A stretch of 64,000 nt of DNA. It comes from Acidimicrobiia bacterium. Lineage in GTDB: Bacteria > Actinomycetota > Acidimicrobiia > IMCC26256 > PALSA-610. Numbering within the stretch: position 1 is the first letter of the stretch; each line of letters starts with the position of its first letter. Shown here one piece after another: positions 49,729 through 59,792 of the stretch. The translations under genes and the position numbers were made by a program. The DNA lies in contig BPGH01000001.1 in assembly GCA_026002935.1 (NCBI GenBank), forward strand, positions 2,326,001 to 2,390,000. Reading direction: 5' to 3'. Below the pieces are notes generated by a model. The model had not been told where the DNA came from. It saw nothing but the letters and a program-made list of their open reading frames with translations, and did no database searches.

Positions 49729-50545
49729 TCAGGTCCGCGCGGCCGGACCCGCCTCGCCGTCGCCGCGTCCCGAACGCGGCGACGAGGTCGGGGGCGAGCT
49801 GCGCGAGGTCGGGCGCGACGAAGGCCGGTGCCGGGTCGGGCACCGGCTCCTCCGCCGGGCTGCCCGCGACGCCCGAGAGGACGAGCGCGAACGGCCAGCC
49901 GAGCGCGGCGGCGAGCGCGCCGTCGGTCGACGGCCGGTCGCCCACCACGACGCCCTGGTCGCCGAACCGCTCGCGCACCAGCGCGACGGTCGCGGCGTTC
50001 GGCTTGCCGGCGACCTCGGGTCGCGGCCCGCGGCGGTCGCGACCGCCGCGACGATCGCGCCCGCGCCCGGCAGCAGCCCGCCGGGCACCGGGTAGGTCGG
50101 GTCGGCGTTGGTCGCGACGAACCGGGCGCCGGCCGCGCACGGCGTCGGCCGCCGTCGCCAGCCGGTCGAAGTCGAAGTCGCGGTGGAACCCGACGACGAC
50201 CGCGGCCGCCGGCGGCGCGGTCACCACCTCGAACCCCGCCTCGGCGCACGCCTCGACGACGCCCGGCCCCGCGCACGCGAGCACGCGGCTGCCCGGTGCG
50301 ACCTCGCGCCGCAGCAGCGCGGCGGCCGCCTGCGCGCTCGTCAGCACGTCGCCAGGTGCCGCCTCGACACCCATCCGGGCGAGCTTGGCGACGTAGTCGC
50401 CGACGCGCCCGCTCGAGTTGTTGGTGATGAACGCGACGCGCAGGCCCGCGCGCCCGCATCCGTGCGATCGCGCGCCGGCGGCGCCGGGGATCGGTTCCTC
50501 GCCGCGCCAGACGACCCCGTCGAGGTCGCAGCAGCAGACCGTCAC
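49729..50545 (-). CDS. HAD-IIA family hydrolase (frameshifted)
   Basis: Motif I is VTVCCCDLDGVVWRGEEPIP (DxDG) at the chosen GTG start 50545; motif II is 'LRVAFITNNSSGRVGDYVAK'; then 'GVEAAPGDVLTSAQAAAALL', 'VVVGFHRDFDFDRLATAADA', 'EVAGKPNAATVALVRERFGD' (motif III Lys) and 'QGVVVGDRPSTDGALAAALG' (motif IV). This is the NagD/4-nitrophenylphosphatase-like subfamily, of broad phosphatase activity. Shifts near 50455, 50135 and 50030. The frame continues upstream into the TPR gene without a stop, so the boundary between them is approximate. Confidence 0.82.
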
Positions 50546-50924
50546 GCCGTGCGCGTCCCCGGCGTCGTCGGCCGCGGCGAGCGCGCGCGCGTAGTCGGCG
50601 TTGTCGGGGCGCATCACCGATCGCCTGCCGGAGATGGCCGCGCGCGGCCACCTTGTCGCCCGCCTTCAGCCGGCACAGGCCGAGCCCGAACAGCGCGTAG
50701 TCGTTGACCGGGTCGATGTCGACGGCGGCCCGGAACTCCCGCTCGGCGGCCTCGTAGCGACCGGTGCGGTAGTAGGCGCGAGCGAGCGCCTCGCGCACCG
50801 AGCCCTTCGCGGGCTCGAGCTCGCGGGCCTCCTCGAGCGCGATCACGGCCGCGTGCGGGTTGTCCCCGGCGAGGAGTCGGGATCCCTCCTGGAACGCGAC
50901 GTATGCGTCTCGGCGCTCGGTCAT
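50546..50924 (-). CDS. Small TPR-repeat protein (3' end uncertain)
   Basis: ATG 50924 follows AGGAAGGA, one of the better ribosome-binding sites here. The sequence 'YVAFQEGSRLLAGDNPHAAV', 'IALEEARELEPAKGSVREAL', 'ARAYYRTGRYEAAEREFRAA' and 'VDIDPVNDYALFGLGLCRLK' contains two to three TPR motifs, and the last helix continues as 'AGDKVAARGHLRQAI' then 'MRPDNADYARALAAADD' after a shift near 50622. About 125 residues. A scaffold role is inferred; partners unknown. It seems to lead the TPR-HAD pair and is divergent from DUF1015. Confidence 0.75.
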
Positions 50925-51002
50925 CGTGGATCCTTCCTGGGACGGGAACGGCGACGCTCCTGTGGTACAACCGGGTCGCATTCCCGAGCTCCGGAGCGCT
51001 TC

Positions 51003-52254
51003 GTGCCCGTCTTCTCCCCCTTCGCCGGGGTCCGCTACGACTGCGCGACGGCCGGCGCCGAGCTGGGCCGGCTCGCCGCACCACCCTACGACGTCGTCGA
51101 CGACGACGAGCACGCCGCGCTCGAGGCCGCCCACCCGCACAACTCGGTCCGGCTGATCCTCCCCCGCGACGAGCACGCGAAGGCGACCGGTACGACCGGG
51201 CCGCGGCCGCGTTCGCGCCGATGGTGCGAGGAGGGTGTGCTGGTGCGCGACCCGGCCCCGCGCTTCTACGCGTACCGGATGGAGTTCACGCGGACCCGAC
51301 GGCACGCCGCGCCACACCCGCGGGGTGATCGGCGCGCTGGCGCTGCCCGAGCCCGGTGACGGTCCGATCCTCCCCCACGAACGCACCCTGCCGAAGGCGA
51401 AGTCGGACCGGCTCGCGCTGCTCGTCGGCGATGCGCGTCAACGTCGACCCGATCTGGTGCCTGTCGCTCGCGCCGGGCCTCACCGCGAGGTCGAGCCGGC
51501 CGTCGAGCTGTGCAGGTGCGAGGACGCCGACGGCGCCGCCACGTCCTCGGTGCGATCGACGACCCCGACCGCGTCGCCCGCATCTCGGAGCTCGTCGCGT
51601 CCGCGCCGGTCGTGCTCGCCGACGGCCACCACCGGTTCGAGACCGCGTGCACGTACCGGGACCAGCCGGCGCGCCGAGCGGTGCCGACGACCCGGGCGCC
51701 TCCGCGATCATGGCGTTCGTCGTCGAGCTCACCGACGACGAGCTCTGCATCGAGCCGATCCACCGGCTCGTCGACCTGCCGGCCGGGGTCGAGCCTGCGC
51801 GAGCGCGCTCGCGGACGCGTTCGCGATCGAGCCCGCCGGGGCGATCCGGCGCCCGAGGCCGTCGAGGCGCTCGTGCGGGACGATGGCGCGCACGCGGTGC
51901 CCTCGGCCTCGCCGACGCCCACGGCCTGGCGCTGCTCGTCCCGCGCCCGCCGGCGAGGCGCGGCCGCCCGCGCCGCGGCACCACCCGCGCCGTCGCCGCC
52001 ACCGACGCCGCGCTCGTCGAGGCGCTCGTCGTGCCGCGCCTGCCCGAGGGCGCCCGCTGGACGCTACCGCCACGACGCGTTCGGCGTGCGCGGCGCTCGT
52101 CGACAAGGGTGCGGCGAGCGCGGCGGTGCTGTGCTCGCCCGTGTCGGTCGCGCAGACCCGCGCGGCCGCGATCGACGGGGCGCGGATGCCGCAGAAGACG
52201 ACGTTCTTCCGTCCGAAGCCGCGCACCGGGATGGTGTTCCGGCCGCTCGACTGA
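51003..52254 (+). CDS. DUF1015 family protein (frameshifted)
   Basis: GTG start at 51003 after CCGGAG. It starts 'VPVFSPFAGVRYDCATAGAE' and continues 'LGRLAAPPYDVVDDDEHAAL', 'HPHNSVRLILP', then across shifts 'GPILPHERTLPKAKSDRLAL', 'VVLADGHHRFETACTYRDQ' (a conserved His-rich motif), 'IMAFVVELTDDELCIEPIHR' and the C-terminal 'SVAQTRAAAIDGARMPQKTT' and 'FFRPKPRTGMVFRPLD'. This is a widespread family of about 410 residues, often listed beside serine metabolism genes but without an established reaction. Shifts near 51197, 51300, 51430, 51540, 51680, 51795 and 52070. Confidence 0.85.
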
Positions 52255-52257
52255 CGG

Positions 52258-52299
52258 CCCCGACCGACTGCCTCACCGCCGGCCCTCGGCGGACGCCGC
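52258..52299. repeat. 42-bp perfect direct repeat, copy 1
   Basis: Starts 4 bp after the DUF1015 stop and is identical to 52335-52376 (77-bp period). It contains a short hairpin, CCGCCG-GCCCT-CGGCGG, so it may serve as a terminator. Confidence 0.8.
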
Positions 52300-52334
52300 A
52301 GCCCCGCCGGCCCAACCGCTGGCCGAGCCGCTGC

Positions 52335-52376
52335 CCCCGACCGACTGCCTCACCGCCGGCCCTCGGCGGACGCCGC
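52335..52376. repeat. 42-bp perfect direct repeat, copy 2
   Basis: Second copy of the repeat with the same internal hairpin, 33 bp before the end of the membrane-protein gene on the opposite strand. The 35 bp between copies shows nothing else. Confidence 0.8.
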
Positions 52377-52409
52377 GGCCCGGCCGCGCCGACCGCGGGG
52401 CGCGCCGGC

Positions 52410-53723
52410 CTATCCGCCCGCGGGCCCCGGGGCCGCGCGGCCCGCCTCGGCGAGGGCGCCGACCACGCCGGCGAGGGCGAGCGCGCCCGCGGCGACCGCC
52501 ACGACGGACCAGCCCCGTCGGGTCGCTCCCACGCACACGACCACGGCGAGCGCGACGGCCGCGATCGCGGCCCGCAGCCCGCCCGCGTGCGCCCCGACCC
52601 ACCGCGGCACCGGCCCCGGCTGCCGGATGCCGGCGCCGGCGCCGTCGCCCCGCGACGGCCGCGACGGCCCGCCACGGCCCGCAACCGCTGCGCCGCGGGT
52701 GACGGTCCCGGCCACCCAGGCGGCCGCGACGAGCACGGCCGCCGACCACCGTCGACGCGTCCGGAACCCGCCCCGGACGAACCGCGTGAGGGTCTCGAAC
52801 GCCGCCTCGGCCGCGGCCCGGTTCGGCCGTCGGCGGCAGCGCCTCGAGGTATCGGGTGCGCGCGAACGCGAAGGCGACGAGCGTGACGACCGAGGCGACC
52901 GCGATCCCGATGCCGACCCGGCCGAACGCGCGCCGGCGATCGCGGCGCGACGACGCACCGCCGCCGCGTACAGGGCGAGGGCGAGCGGCACCGAACCCCA
53001 CGCGAGCCGGTCCAGCAGCTCGGCCGCCGCGTTGCGCCCGGGCGAGGTCCTCCGAGGCGAACAGCGTGTACTCCACGTCGTCGAGCCGGCTGCGTCGCAT
53101 CGGACGCCGGGACGGTCGATGCCGAGACGCTCCTCCAGCTCGGCCGCCACGCGTCGGCGAGCGGGCCCGAGCTCGCAGGACGACCCGGCCCTCCTCGGTC
53201 GTGAGCGCCGCGCCCTCGCGCCCGGTGAGCACGTCGACGAGCTGGCTCGTGCGCGATCCGGTTCGCGCGCTCCCAGGCCGTGCGCGAACGCGTCGCTCTC
53301 CACGACCCGCACGCGTCGCGTCGCGGATCGCGTCCTCGGCGCCCGCCGCGATCACCCCGGCGAGCGGCTCCGAATCGCGCGGCGACACGTCGTCGAGGAG
53401 GTCCGCCGCGAGCGCCCGCAGGTCGAGCGCCTCGCGCGATCGCGGGTCGCGATCGCGGTCGGCGACCGCGGCGGCCTGCACCGCCGGGTCGCGCGCGAGC
53501 GGCGCGACCGTCTCGACGTAGCGGTCCGTGCTCAGCACCTCGTTGCGCACCCACACCGTCACGCCCGGCGAGCGGGCAGCAGCACCGACGCGGTGACCAC
53601 GAGTGCCGCCGCCGCGGCCGCGCGGGCCCCGACCCGGCGCGGCCCGGCCCCTCCGGTCCGGGGCTGCGTCCCGGAGCCCGTGCGGGCCCGCGGGTCCTGC
53701 GTCGCCGAGGCGTCCGCCGCCAC
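52410..53723 (-). CDS. Actinobacterial integral membrane protein of unknown function (frameshifted)
   Basis: About 437 residues from GTG 53723 (GGAGGGGAC upstream). TM1 is 'AAAAAALVVTASVLLPA'. A large extracytoplasmic region follows: 'VRNEVLSTDRYVETVAPLAR', 'DPAVQAAAVADRDRDPRSRE', 'AWERANRIAHEQLVDVLTGR' and 'EGAALTTEEGRVVLR'. Then come three to four TM helices ('GSVPLALALYAAAVRRRAAI', 'WSAAVLVAAAWVAGTVTRGA', 'IAAVALAVVVCVGATRRGWS', 'VVAVAAGALALAGVVGAL'). The pattern 'ST.RYVETVAPLA.DPAVQ' is seen in many uncharacterised actinobacterial membrane proteins. At least seven shifts; start and middle are approximate. Confidence 0.65.
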
Positions 53724-53945
53724 GTCCCCTCCGATCCCGTGGCCGCTGCGGCCCCGCGGCCCCTGCGATCGGGTGGCCGCGGGCCGGCGACCGACGTGGC
53801 GCCACCGATGTGACCGCCTCCGGACCCTACCCGGCCTATCGTCCTCCTGCATCGCCCGCGGACCCGCCAGGACACCGACCCGATCGGCGCGCCCGACCCC
53901 GTGGGACCGGGGGGTGCCCGGTCCACCCCGGGACGGTTGAGCGCC

Positions 53946-54696
53946 GTGGCGGGCGCGTTCGCCTGGGGGCTGCTCGCGGCGTCGTCGCTCGTCCTCGGCG
54001 CGCTCGTCGTCGGGATCCGCGCCCCCGGTCCGCGTGGGCTCGGGATGGTCATGGGGTTCGGCTCGGGGGTGCTGCTCGCCGCGGCGGCGTTCGAGCTCGT
54101 CGACGAGGCGGTCTCCGTCGCCGGCGGGCTCGGGGGGACCACGGCCGGGTTCTTCGCCGGCGCCGCGTTCTTCACGGCGGGCGCACGCGGCCGTCGCGCC
54201 GGCTCGGCGTACGGGCGGCGCAACCGGACGTGCGCGGCGCCCCGACGAGCGCGTCGCCGCTGACGATCGTGCTCGGCGCCGCGCTCGACGGCGTCCCGGA
54301 GTCGGCGGTCCTCGGGCTGACGCTGCTCACCACGGGCGAGATCGGCGTCGCGATGCTCGTCGCGGTGTTCGTGTCCGAACGTCCCGGACGGCGATCGCGG
54401 CGTCGAGCGGGCTGCGCAACACCGGCTGGTCGTCCGGCCACGTGCTCGCCCTGTGGTCCACGACCTCGCGCTCGTGTGCGGCGGGGCCGCGGCCCTCGGC
54501 TACGCGCTCCTCGACGGCGCGGCCCCGTCGACCGTCGCGTTCGTGCTCGCGTTCGCGGGCGGCGCGATCCTCACGATGCTCGTCGACGTCGATGATGCCC
54601 GAGCGCCTGACGAGCACGCCGGCCGGGTCGTCGGGCTCGTCGACGACGCTCGGCTTCGCCGTCGCGTTCGCGCTGAACTGGCTCGAGGGCGCCTGA
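53946..54696 (+). CDS. ZIP-family metal transporter (frameshifted)
   Basis: About 250 residues and eight TM helices: 'GAFAWGLLAASSLVLGALVV', 'GLGMVMGFGSGVLLAAAAFE' with 'LVDEAVSVAGGLGGTTAGFF', then after shifts near 54180-54245 'LTIVLGAALDGVPESAVLGL', the metal-site helix (H is replaced by D in LDGVPES), 'TLLTTGEIGVAMLVAVFVS', 'MVHDLALVCGGAAALGYALL', 'TVAFVLAFAGGAILTMLVD' and 'MMPE' at the end. ZupT-like zinc or iron import is the family role. GTG 53946 is chosen as it sits directly before TM1; GTG 53901 is an alternative. Convergent with korB. Confidence 0.78.
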
Positions 54697-54731
54697 GACG
54701 GGTTCCGCCCGCGCGGCGCGGCCGGCCGCCG

Positions 54732-55763
54732 TCAGGCGACCGTCCAGGTGGGTGCCGAGCGCAAGCAGCGCGTCGAGATCGCCGGGACCGCGCTGCTCGG
54801 CCGCCTCGGCGATCTGCCGCTGCACCTGGCCCTCGTACGTCGGCCGTTCGACGGCCCGGAACACCCCGACCGGGGTCGGCACCGTGGGCTGGCCGGCGAG
54901 CCGCGACAGCGCGAACGCGAGCGACGGGTCGGGGCGCGCTCGTCGTGGACGAGGATCGCGTCCTCGCCCACCTCGTCGACGCGGACGATCTTCGCCTCGC
55001 CGAGCTCGTTGAGCACGACACCGAGCTCGCGCTCGGCACCGAACCGCACCGGCTCGCCGTGGCGCAGCTCGATCAGCATGTTGCGGCCGAGCGTCCTTGT
55101 TGAGGATCGTGTCGAACGCGCCGTCGTTGAACACGTTGCAGTTCTGGTAGACCTCGACGAACGCCGCACCCGGTGCGCGTGCGCACGCTTGAACACCTCG
55201 ATCATGTGCTTGCGGTCCATGTCGTGGGTGCGCGCGACGAAGGTCGCCTCGGCACCGAGCGCGACCGACACGGGGTTGAAGGGCTGGTCGAGCGAGCCGA
55301 ACGGCGTCGACTTCGTCACCTTGCCGACCTCGCTCGTCGGCGAGTACTGCCCCTTCGTGAGCCCGTAGATCTGGTTGTTGAACATCAGGATCTTGATGTT
55401 CACGTTGCGGCGCAGCGCGTGGATCAGGTGGTTGCCGCCGATCGACAGCATGTCGCCGTCGCCGCCGATCACCCACACGTGCAGGTCGGGCCGGGCGATC
55501 GCGACGCCCGTGGCGATCGCCGGCGCCCGGCCGTGGATCCCGTGCACGCCGTAGGTGTTCATGTAGTACGGGAGGCGGGCGGCGCAGCCGATGCCCGAGA
55601 CGAACACCAGCTCCTCGGGGCGGACGCCGACCTCCGGCAGCATGAACTGGATCGCGGCGAGGATCCCGTAGTCGCCGCACCCGGGGCACCACCGGACCTC
55701 CTGGTCCGACTGGAAGTCCTTGCGGGCGAGCTGCACGCCCCCGTCGCCGTTGGTCGCGGTCAC
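54732..55763 (-). CDS. korB: 2-oxoacid:ferredoxin oxidoreductase, beta subunit (frameshifted at the 3' end)
   Basis: GTG 55763 overlaps the korA stop. It reads '[20 protein letters not shown]' with the CxxC cluster motif, '[20 protein letters not shown]', '[20 protein letters not shown]', the TPP motif '[20 protein letters not shown]' with the later [14 protein letters not shown], and '[17 protein letters not shown]'-like sequence. After shifts near 55175, 55095 and 54930 come '[20 protein letters not shown]' and '[20 protein letters not shown]'; an extra C near 54757 hides the ending GTTWTVA. With KorA it makes succinyl-CoA and reduced ferredoxin from 2-oxoglutarate. Confidence 0.92.
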   Translation of the reverse strand: MTATNGDGGVQLARKDFQSDQEVRWCPGCGDYGILAAIQFMLPEVGVRPEELVFVSGIGCAARLPYYMNTYGVHGIHGRAPAIATGVAIARPDLHVWVIGGDGDMLSIGGNHLIHALRRNVNIKILMFNNQIYGLTKGQYSPTSEVGKVTKSTPFGSLDQPFNPVSVALGAEATFVARTHDMDRKHMIEVFKRAHAHRVRRSSRSTRTATCSTTARSTRSSTRTLGRNMLIELRHGEPVRFGAERELGVVLNELGEAKIVRVDEVGEDAILVHDERAPTRRSRSRCRGSPASPRCRPRSGCSGPSNGRRTRARCSGRSPRRPSSAVPAISTRCLRSAPTWTVA

Positions 55764-57620
55764 TGTTCGATCATCTCCAGGATCTTCGCCTCCACCTCGG
55801 CCGCCCGGAACGGCACGCCCTGGACCTTGGTCAGGGAGCGCGCGTCGACGAGGTACTCGGCGCGCACCAGCCGTGAGAGCTGGCCGAGGTTCAGCTCGGG
55901 CACGAGCACCTTCGGGTAACGGGCGAGCACGTCGCCGAGGTCGGGGGGGAACGGGTTGAGGTGGACGAGGTGCGCGTGCGCGACCGGCTTGCCGCGGGCG
56001 CGGACCCGGCGGGTCGCGGCCGTGCCGACCCCCCACGTGCCGCCCCAGGTGAGCAGGAGCAGCTCGGCGCCCTCCTGGTCGTCGAGCTCGACGCCCGGGA
56101 TGTCGCGCGCGATGCCGGCGATCTTCGCGGCCCGCAGTCGCGTCATCTTCTCGTGGTTCTCGGGCTCGTAGCTGACGTTGCCCGTGCCGTCCTCCTTCTC
56201 GATGCCACCGACCCGGTGCATCAGGCGCGGCGTCCCGGGGATCGCCCACGGTCGGGCGAGCGTCTCCGGGTCGCGCAGGTAGGGCCAGAACTCGTCGCCG
56301 TGGTTGGGCTCGGTCGCGAACTCGACCGAGATGTCGGCGAGCGCGTCGAGATCGGGGATCGGCCAGGGCTCCGCGCCGTTCGCGAGGTAGCCGTCGGACA
56401 GGAGCACCACCGGCGTGCGGTACTTCAGCGCCAGGCGGGCCGCCTCGAAGGCGGCGTCGAAGCAGTGGCCGGGCGAGCGCGCCGCGACGACCGGCAGCGG
56501 CGCCTCGCCGTGGCGGCCGTACATCGCGAGCAGCAGGTCCGCCTGCTCGGTCTTGGTGGGCAGGCCGGTCGAGGGGCCGCCGCGCTGGACGTCGACCAGC
56601 ACGAGGGGCAGCTCGAGGCTGACCGCCAGGCCGATCGCCTCGGCCTTGAGGTCGACGCCGGGACCGCTGGTCGCCGTGACGGCGAGGCTCCCCGCGAAGG
56701 CGGCGCCGACCGCCGCGCCGGCGGCCGCGATCTCGTCCTCGGCCTGCAGCGTCTTCACGCCGAAGTGCTTGAGCCGCGCCAGCTCGTGGAGGATGTCGGA
56801 CGCCGGCGTGATCGGGTACGACGCGTAGAACAGCGGCAGCTTCGCCTTCTGCGCGGCCGCGACGAGCCCGTACGACAGCGCGAGGTTGCCGGTGATGTTG
56901 CGGTACGTCCCCGGCGGGAGCTGCGCGGGCCGCACCTCGTAGGGGTGGTCGAACAGCTCGGCCGTCTCGCCGAAGTTGAGCCCGGCGCGCAGCGCCGCCA
57001 GGTTCGCCTCGAGCACCTCGGGGCGGTTGGCGAAGCGCCGCTTGATCCAGTCGAGCAGCGGCTCGACCGGCCGCGTGTACATCCAGCACAGCAGGCCGAG
57101 GGCGAAGAAGTTCTTCGAGCGCTCGGCGTCGCGGGGCTTCACCCCGAGCGGCTTGGTCGCCTCGACGGTGATCGAGGTCATCGGCACCTCGAACACCCGG
57201 TGGTTGGCGAGCGAGCCGTCGGTCAGCGGGTTGGAGGTGTACCCGGCCTTGTCGAGGTTGCGCTGGTCGAAGGTGTCGACGTTGACGAGCAACGTCGACC
57301 CGGGCGGCATGTCGCGCAGGTTCGCCTTCAGCGCGGCCGGGTTCATGGCGACGAGCACGTTCGGGCGCGTCGCCGGGCGTGACGATGTCGTGGTCGGAGA
57401 TGTGGACCTGGAACGACGAGACGCCCGCGATCGTGCCCGCGGGCGCCCGGATCTCGGCGGGGAAGTTCGGGAGGGTCGCGAGGTCGTTCCCGAACGCCGC
57501 GCTCAGCTCCGTGAAGCGGTCGCCCACGAGCTGCATACCGTCGCCCGAGTCACCCGCGAACCTGATCACCACCCGGTCGAGCTGCTGGGCCCGATCGGTC
57601 GGGTTCGCCACTTCGGTCAC
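55760..57620 (-). CDS. korA: 2-oxoacid:ferredoxin oxidoreductase, alpha subunit with fused gamma domain (one frameshift)
   Basis: About 620 residues from GTG 57620. The N-terminal gamma domain has '[20 protein letters not shown]', '[20 protein letters not shown]' and '[17 protein letters not shown]'; after one extra C near 57372 it continues '[20 protein letters not shown]'. The alpha domain has '[20 protein letters not shown]', '[20 protein letters not shown]', '[20 protein letters not shown]' and '[20 protein letters not shown]', typical of KorA. The enzyme is a CoA- and ferredoxin-dependent alternative to 2-oxoglutarate dehydrogenase. A TACAGT about 45 nt upstream may be its -10 box, giving a leader with a GAGG near the start. 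Confidence 0.93.
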
Positions 57621-57706
57621 CGTTGACCTCGGCTTTCGGGGGAGGACTGGAAGCGGCGACCACTGTAGTGCCGGGTACCCGGCGGGCCGTGACCCGGTGC
57701 GCGCCC

Positions 57707-58067
57707 TCATCGCGCGAGCGCGTCGAGGGCCTCGAGCGCGCCGAACGCGCGCCGGACGAGCGCGCCGACGCGGCGGCGGTCGCGCGCCCCGACGACGGCC
57801 TCCGCCTCGACCTCCACGCTGCGACGCGCGGCCCGCACCGGTGCGGAACCAGCGGCGGCGGCAGCGGCCGAGCACGACGACCTCGGCGCCCGCGTCGAGC
57901 GCCTCCACGGACCGGGGCGGGTCGGCGACGACCACCGGCACCGACGCCGTGCCGGCTGCGGTGCGGGTGGTGACCTGCAGGACGACGAGGGTGCGCCCCG
58001 ACGGGAGCACCCGGGTGTGGGCCGGGCTCGAGCACGTGCCGTGGACGACGACGAGGTTGCAGGACAA
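57707..58067 (-). CDS. SSB-like OB-fold protein (one frameshift)
   Basis: TTG start at 58067 with AAGGAGG 8 nt upstream. About 120 residues: '[20 protein letters not shown]', '[20 protein letters not shown]', '[20 protein letters not shown]', '[16 protein letters not shown]', and after a shift near 57845 '[20 protein letters not shown]'. This follows the strand pattern of single-stranded DNA-binding proteins but lacks the acidic C-terminal tip, and it is a known short SSB-like paralogue type in actinobacteria. A nucleic-acid-binding role is inferred. It lies between korA and the TPR gene, all on the same strand. Confidence 0.7.
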
Positions 58068-58160
58068 GGCTTCCTCCTTCGTGCTCCTCGGGCGCGGCTG
58101 GTCGGCGGGAGGGGAAGCGGCGGGGGGAGCGACGGCGACGGTACCGGGCGCGTGTGACGC

Positions 58161-59545
58161 TCACGCGAGGGAGGCGAGCCGCTCGGCGACGTCGGCGAAG
58201 CCGGGGTCGTGACGGCGGACGCGCTCGAAGAGCTCACGCGCCCGGGGCAGGTCGCCCGCACGCTCGGCGAGGTCCGCGAGCGCGTACCAGGCCCGGAGGT
58301 GGTGTTCCTGGACGCGCCGGGGCGTGCCGGCGCGGCGCTCGAGGACCGCGATCGCCTCGCGCAGCCGGCCCTGGTCGGCGAGCGCGCCGGCGCGCACGAT
58401 GCGGCCCTCGGTGACGAGCGCCGCGCCCGGGGACGCCGCCGCGAGCTCCTCCCACAGCTCCTCGACGCGCCCGAACCGGCCCTGGGCGCGCGCGCAGTCC
58501 ATGAGGACCGGGTGCTGGTCGACGGAGCCGGTCGCGGCGGCGAAGGCCTCGAGCTCCCTCGCGGCCGCGGGGTACCGGCCCAGCCGGTAGTGCGCGAGGC
58601 CGAGCAGCTCGCGCACGGCCGCGGCGTCGGGGTAGGCGTCGCGCAACGGCGCCAGGATGCGCGCGGCGTCCCGTTCGCGTCCGGCGGCGAACGCCTCGGC
58701 GGCCCGCTCGAGCTCGGCCAGCGCGCGCCGGGCGTCACGGCCCGCCAGGCGGGCGAGCTCGTCGGTGGCCTCCGTCGTGCGGGCGCGCCGGCGGGGCGCG
58801 GGACGCGCGCGGCGGCTTGCGTTCCCCGCCGCGGGTCGCGGGGCGCCGCGGCGCGGGTTCGGCCGCGGGGCGCTGCGCGCGGGTTCGGCCGCGGGGCGCA
58901 CCGTGCGCAGCACCGGCCGGCGCGGCCGCGGCGCGTCCTCGTCGCCGCGGGGCGCGCGGGTGCGCCGGGGCGGATACCGGATGCCGCTGCGGGTCGGGTC
59001 GCGGGCGTCGCGGCCCGACCGTCGCGCCGTCGTCCGGCGGTCGGCGCGGCCGTCACCGCGCCCGGTCCGCCGCTCGGGCCCGTCGTCCCGGCCGGCCCTC
59101 CTCCCGGAGGCGCGTCCTGGCTGCCCCGGACGTCCCGGCTCCGCTCGCCCGCCGCCCGCGGATCGCGCGCGGCCTGCCCCGGCGCGGTCGCGGCGCCCAC
59201 CTGACGACCCCCGGCCGGGCGCGGGCGGCTCGGCCTCCGGGGCACCGCCGGCCCGGGCACCCCCCGACGGGCGGGCGCGGCGGGCCCGGTCGGCTCCGCC
59301 ACCCCGCCCGCGCGCGGCGGCGGCCCGGCCGTCCGGGCGCCCGGTCCGCTCGGTCCGGCCGCGCCGGTCCGTCCGGTCGCCCCGGTCGCTGCGGTCGCGC
59401 CGGTCCGTCCGGTCGGGCCGGTCGCGTCGCGGTCGGGCCGGTCCGTCCGGTCGGTGCGGCGGGCGCGGGCGGGTCGGTCGTCGTCGTCTTCGGGGCGGCG
59501 CGCAGGGGCCACGGGGTTCCGTTCCGTCGGGTGCGGGCCGATCAC
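58161..59545 (-). CDS. TPR protein with long basic low-complexity N-terminus containing an Asp-Arg-X repeat tract (frameshifted)
   Basis: The C-terminal 210 residues are TPR-like ('LAPLRDAYPDAAAVRELLGL', 'AHYRLGRYPAAARELEAFAA', 'RVQEHHLRAWYALADLAERA', 'GDLPRARELFERVRRHDPGF'). In the same frame, upstream sequence stays open to 59637 but has no ATG/GTG/TTG start. A GTG at 59545 (VIGPHPTERN) begins a different frame that reads PEDDDDRPARARR then TDRTDRPDRD. The 9-bp periodic DNA breaks by one base near 59432; correcting it links that start to a DRPDRTDRRDRSDRGDRT tract and on to the TPR part. About 460 residues in total. Function unknown; RNA or polyanion binding is plausible. Confidence 0.6.
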
Positions 59546-59576
59546 GGTACCCGCGGCGCGCCGCGGCCCCGGACGC

Positions 59577-59613
59577 GACGACGCCCGCCCCGGCTGGCGG
59601 GGCGGGCGTCGTC
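59577..59613 (-). terminator. Strong hairpin after 5S rRNA, rRNA operon terminator
   Basis: A perfect 16-bp stem (left arm GACGACGCCCGCCCCG, right arm its exact complement) with a 5-nt GCTGG loop sits 12 bp beyond the 5S 3' end. No T-tract follows. It most likely ends the rRNA transcript. Confidence 0.75.
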
Positions 59614-59624
59614 CGGAGAAGAAA

Positions 59625-59741
59625 CCCGGCGGCGACCTACTCTCCCAGGAGGGCTACCTCCAAGTACCATCGGCGCGGGCGGGCTTAACTGCCGTGTTCG
59701 GAATGGGAACGGGTGTTTCCCCGCCGCCATGGCCACCGGGA
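59625..59741 (-). rRNA. rrf: 5S ribosomal RNA
   Basis: About 117 nt read leftward from TCCCGGTGGCCATGGCGG. The conserved loop 'CCGTTCCCATTCCGAACACG' and 'GCAGTTAAGC', then 'GCGCCGATGGTACTTGG' and 'CTGGGAGAGTAGGTCGCCGC', are clear. The ends pair (CCGGTGGC with GTCGCCGCCGG). It follows the 23S gene by about 75 bp. Ends are accurate to a few bases. Confidence 0.95.
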
Positions 59742-59765
59742 ACCTGTCAGTCTCGGTCGGTCCCC

Positions 59766-59792
59766 GAGAACTCCACAGCGAGCACGAGCGTC
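59766..59792 (-). other. 3' arm of the pre-23S processing stem
   Basis: This 27-nt segment of the 23S-5S spacer is the complement of 63710-63736 in the 16S-23S spacer at 25 of 27 positions. The two arms would pair in the transcript and loop out the whole 23S, forming an RNase III-type processing stem. Confidence 0.8.

Noticed and set aside
52258..52376. CRISPR-like repeats
   Set aside because: Only two copies, a single 35-bp interval, no cas genes; the repeat has the look of a terminator duplication.
59338..59545. Collagen-like Gly-X-Thr protein on the minus strand
   Set aside because: The TGx reading arises from 9-bp periodic DNA and is out of frame with the downstream TPR domain; the DRx frame is the one continuous with it.
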